Shown: piece after piece, positions 17,355 to 19,750 of the stretch | Layout: every line of letters starts with the position of its first letter | Position numbering within the stretch: position 1 is the first letter of the stretch | Assembly: GCF_000003605.2 (NCBI RefSeq) | Contig: NW_003151788.1 | Location: 3,193-22,942 of the forward strand | Length of the DNA: 19,750 bases | From: Saccoglossus kowalevskii | Lineage: Eukaryota > Hemichordata > Enteropneusta > Harrimaniidae | Reading direction: 5' to 3' | The notes under the pieces: generated by a model | The model's database searches: none | Told to the model about the DNA's origin: nothing | What the model saw: only the letters and a program-made list of their open reading frames with translations | Program-made: the position numbers and the translations under genes

Positions 17355-18895
17355 CTGTGGCTGATTGTCTTCTATCCTGTCTCGAAGAGCAAATACTTTG
17401 CTTTCCTCAACTTGTTTACCATTAGCTGAAGACTCTATTGATGTACTTGGCAATGCAACAATGTCTTCTTGCTTTGTGTCAATTGTATCTAATGACTGTT
17501 CAACAACATCTGCTTGTACCTCCATTGGAGTCTCAACATCCAAGCTATCTTGAAATGTTGTATTACTGTTCACATTGACTTCAGAACTGCTGATTGTCTC
17601 TGAGTTATCTGTACACAAGTCTTTATGCACACCAACAAGTTCCTCAGTGAATGTCTGGTGAACCCAGCCACGACTTCGTTTTGAGTCTGGGGAAGAATCA
17701 CTGTCTTTAGAAAGTACTCCTTTGTCAGCTTCCTTAGAGTGATACACTTTTTTTTTATTTTCACAGTCTTTTGAACTTACAGTGTTTTCATTAATATTAC
17801 TCCTACTATTATTGTCTTCCTCTGAACTAGAACTACTTGACTCATCATCGTCAGCACCCCTTTGTGTTTTACTTGTTCGTTTGCCTGATATTTTATTGGC
17901 TTTCTGTAACTCCTCTACGTCTGATGACTGACTTTTTTCAAGACGTTTACGTTTCTTTTTAATGGTTGCTAGCTGGACATCAACTGAACTACCTACTGGC
18001 TGAATTGATAACATTCTTAGTTCAACATCATTACTGGGGCGATTAAAAAATGCAAATTCATCTTCTTTTTCCTTTTCAGCAGTGTCTGTGTGTGATTGTG
18101 CCCCAGAAGGTCCTGGATTCTCATCACCTGTGCCCACAACATCTTCTGTCTTCTTTTTTGCAGGTCTGGGTTGATTAGGGAAATCAAACTTAATAGTACT
18201 GTTCTCCATGCCTTCAGTCGTATAATGAAGACTAATGACAGCTTGTGTTAATGCCTGTTCTGACTGGTCAATGCCAGGGATAGACACTGATTCAGAAGTT
18301 TGTGTTTCAGCATCTGCAGAGGTGTTGTCTCCAGAAGAAACAATGGGTTGAGTTTCAGTATTTGCAGAGGTGTTGTCTCCAGGTGAAATAATGGGTTGAG
18401 TACCAGTATCTGCAGAGGTGTTGTCTCCAGAAGAAACAATGGGTTGAATTCCAGTATCAGCAGAGGTGTTGTCTCCAGAAGAAACAATTGGTTGAGTTTC
18501 AGTACCTGCAGAGGTGTTGTCTCCAGAGGGAACAATGGGTTGAGTTTCAGTATCTGCAGAGGTGTTGTCTCCAGAAGAGACAATGGGTTGAGTTTCAGTA
18601 TCTGCAGAGGCGTTGTCTCCAGAAGAAACAATGGATTGAGTTTCAGTATCTGCAGAGGTGTTGTCTCCAGAAGAAACAATGGGTTGAGTTCCAGTATCTG
18701 CAGAGGCGTTGTCTCCAGAAGAAACAATGGGTTGAGTTTCAGTATCTGCAGCAAGGTTGACTACAGATTGTACTGTAAAGTCTGTAGAGGATTTGATTGT
18801 GGATAGCACAGTAGAGGTTCCTGGGCAGTCTGTTGCTGATTGTTCGATGATTGGATCAACATAGGGTTCCATTAAGTCTTCTGGGGCAGGTGCTT
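17355..18895 (-). CDS. DCAF6: DCAF6 large exon: disordered acidic/Ser-rich insert with 16-residue repeats
   Basis: This internal exon of 1541 nt contributes 513 codons plus a split codon. In order: an acidic start (APAPEDLMEPYVDP); about ten 16-residue repeats of the type ADTETQPIVSSGDNTS; the block ISLHYTTEGMENSTIKFDF (near 18236-18180), which matches the conserved LSLHYSTEG-type segment of DCAF6 as I remember it; a basic stretch KKKRKRLEKSQ, a possible nuclear signal; a Ser/Asp/Glu-rich tract (DDDESSSSSSEEDNNS); KRSRGWVHQTF; and an acidic tail ending DRIEDNQPQ. The acceptor is tttgtcttctattcatag before 18895 and the donor is cag|gtgaat after 17355. The Met at 18872 is internal. The region separates the N- and C-terminal WD40 halves. 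The insert is much longer than I recall for vertebrates, mainly because of the repeats. Confidence 0.88.
18303..18749 (-). repeat. Coding minisatellite: 48 bp unit, 9 full copies plus a partial
   Basis: Nine full 48 bp units (18749 down to 18318) and a partial tenth encode ADTETQPIVSSGDNTS with few substitutions (E/G, P/S, V/I, T/A). Because 48 is a multiple of 3, the other frames are also open: a second minus frame reads LQILKLNPLFLLETTP repeats, and a plus frame of about 136 codons is open as well. Only the frame continuous with the DCAF6 blocks on both sides is taken as coding. Confidence 0.93.
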
Positions 18896-18939
18896 CTATG
18901 AATAGAAGACAAAGAATAAACTAATGAAATTTAATTCTA

Positions 18940-19750
18940 AAACACACCAACTGTAGGAATACACACTATTTATAGGAATACACACTTACTATAGAATAAA
19001 CAGTAACTACATGTATAGGAATACACACTAAATACAGAAATACACACTTTCTATAGGAATACAAACTATAGGAATACACACTAACTATAGGAATACAAAC
19101 TATCTATAGGAATATCCACTTACTATAGCAATACAACCTAACTACAGGAATAAACACTAACTATAGAAATACACACTAACTACAAGAATAAATACTAACT
19201 AAAGGAATACACACTAACTATAGGAATACAAACTAACTAAAAGGAATACAAACTAACTACAGGAATAAACACTAACTATAGGCATACACATATACTACAG
19301 GACTAAACACTATAGGAATACACACTAAATATAGGATTACACACTAACTATAGGAATACACAATAAATATATGAATACACACTAACTATCGAAATACACA
19401 CTAAATATATGAATACACACTAAATATAGGAATACACACTAACTATAAGAATACACATTAACTATAGAAATACACACTAACTATGGGAATACACACTAAC
19501 TATGAGAATACATACTAACTACAAGAATAAACACCAACTATAGGAATACACACTTACTATAGGAATACAAACTAACTACAAGAATAAACACCAACTATAG
19601 GAATACACACTAACTATAGGAATACAAACTATCTATAGGAATACCCACTTACTATAGCAATACAACCTAACTACAGGAATAAACACTAACTATAGAAATA
19701 CACACTAACTACAAGAATAAATACTAACTAAAGGAATACACACTAACTAT
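18940..19750. repeat. Satellite-like array, about 20 bp unit, with a 529 bp higher-order period
   Basis: The unit is 'aggaatacacactaactat' with many variants (aaacaccaactat, aaatactaact). The block from about 19091 to 19221 reappears at 19620-19750, offset 529 bp, with only about one mismatch. A 529 bp segment therefore appears to have been duplicated as a higher-order unit, and the array continues past the window edge. It lies in the intron just upstream of the large DCAF6 exon, about 45 bp from its acceptor. Confidence 0.92.

Noticed and set aside
18248-18806. A Leu-rich repeat-like minus frame of 168 codons and plus frames of 90 and 136 codons
   Set aside because: They are shadows of the 48 bp coding repeat. 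Only the third frame joins conserved DCAF6 blocks on both sides.
18850-18872. Met at 18872 as the start of a separate 515-residue protein
   Set aside because: The frame stays open upstream to a good acceptor at 18895, and the split codon fits an internal exon.

Overview
The window is a piece of an animal genome: AT-rich, intron-rich and crowded with repeats. I recognise one host gene, on the minus strand. It is an orthologue of DCAF6 (also called NRIP or IQWD1), a WD40 substrate receptor for the CUL4-DDB1 ubiquitin ligase. Five consecutive exons can be placed from right to left: 18895-17355, 15457-15294, 8297-8175, 7620-7410 and 2012-1856. Every splice phase agrees (0, 2, 2, 0, then 1 into the missing next exon), giving 2196 nt of coding sequence. 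The exons for the first WD40 repeats lie beyond the right edge, and the C-terminal exon or exons lie beyond the left edge.

The other roughly 17.5 kb is intron. Most of it consists of three families of non-autonomous elements. A and B have a short inverted repeat near the 5' end that recurs as a strong hairpin at the 3' end. Their interior is a tandem array of about 150-160 bp monomers. C has GC-rich inverted ends. A (agtccccgtt ends) occurs at about 570-1604, 2088-2560, 6692-7345, 11368-11433 and 11755-12691. B (agctccgct ends) occurs at 1607-1805, 13793-14126 with 15640-15995, and 16000-16910. C (ggggcccaagc ends) occurs at 2647-4205 and 4195-5290. The layout resembles the 'pearl'/HINE (Helentron-related) elements described in bivalves. 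That, together with the DIRS element, makes a marine lophotrochozoan, perhaps a bivalve, my best guess at the organism, at low confidence.

Two protein-coding retrotransposon relics are also present. One is a CR1/L2-like LINE 3' end (about 3345-3910, plus strand). The other is a DIRS-type tyrosine-recombinase retrotransposon (about 8630-10965, minus strand), broken by frameshifts and carrying YFDN where the reverse transcriptase YxDD motif is expected. Minisatellites fill other gaps: a 36-37 bp unit (7745-8137), a gtgcaaaa-type unit at two distant sites (8430-8556 and 14127-14697), a 33 bp unit (17125-17335) and a 20 bp unit with a 529 bp higher-order period (18940 to the right edge).

The most distinctive points are: a 48 bp coding minisatellite in DCAF6 that adds about ten 16-residue repeats; an IQ-like motif whose Gln is replaced by Arg; and the finding that every placed A, B and C element lies in one orientation, antisense to the host gene. 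I see no tRNA, rRNA, CRISPR or prokaryotic feature.
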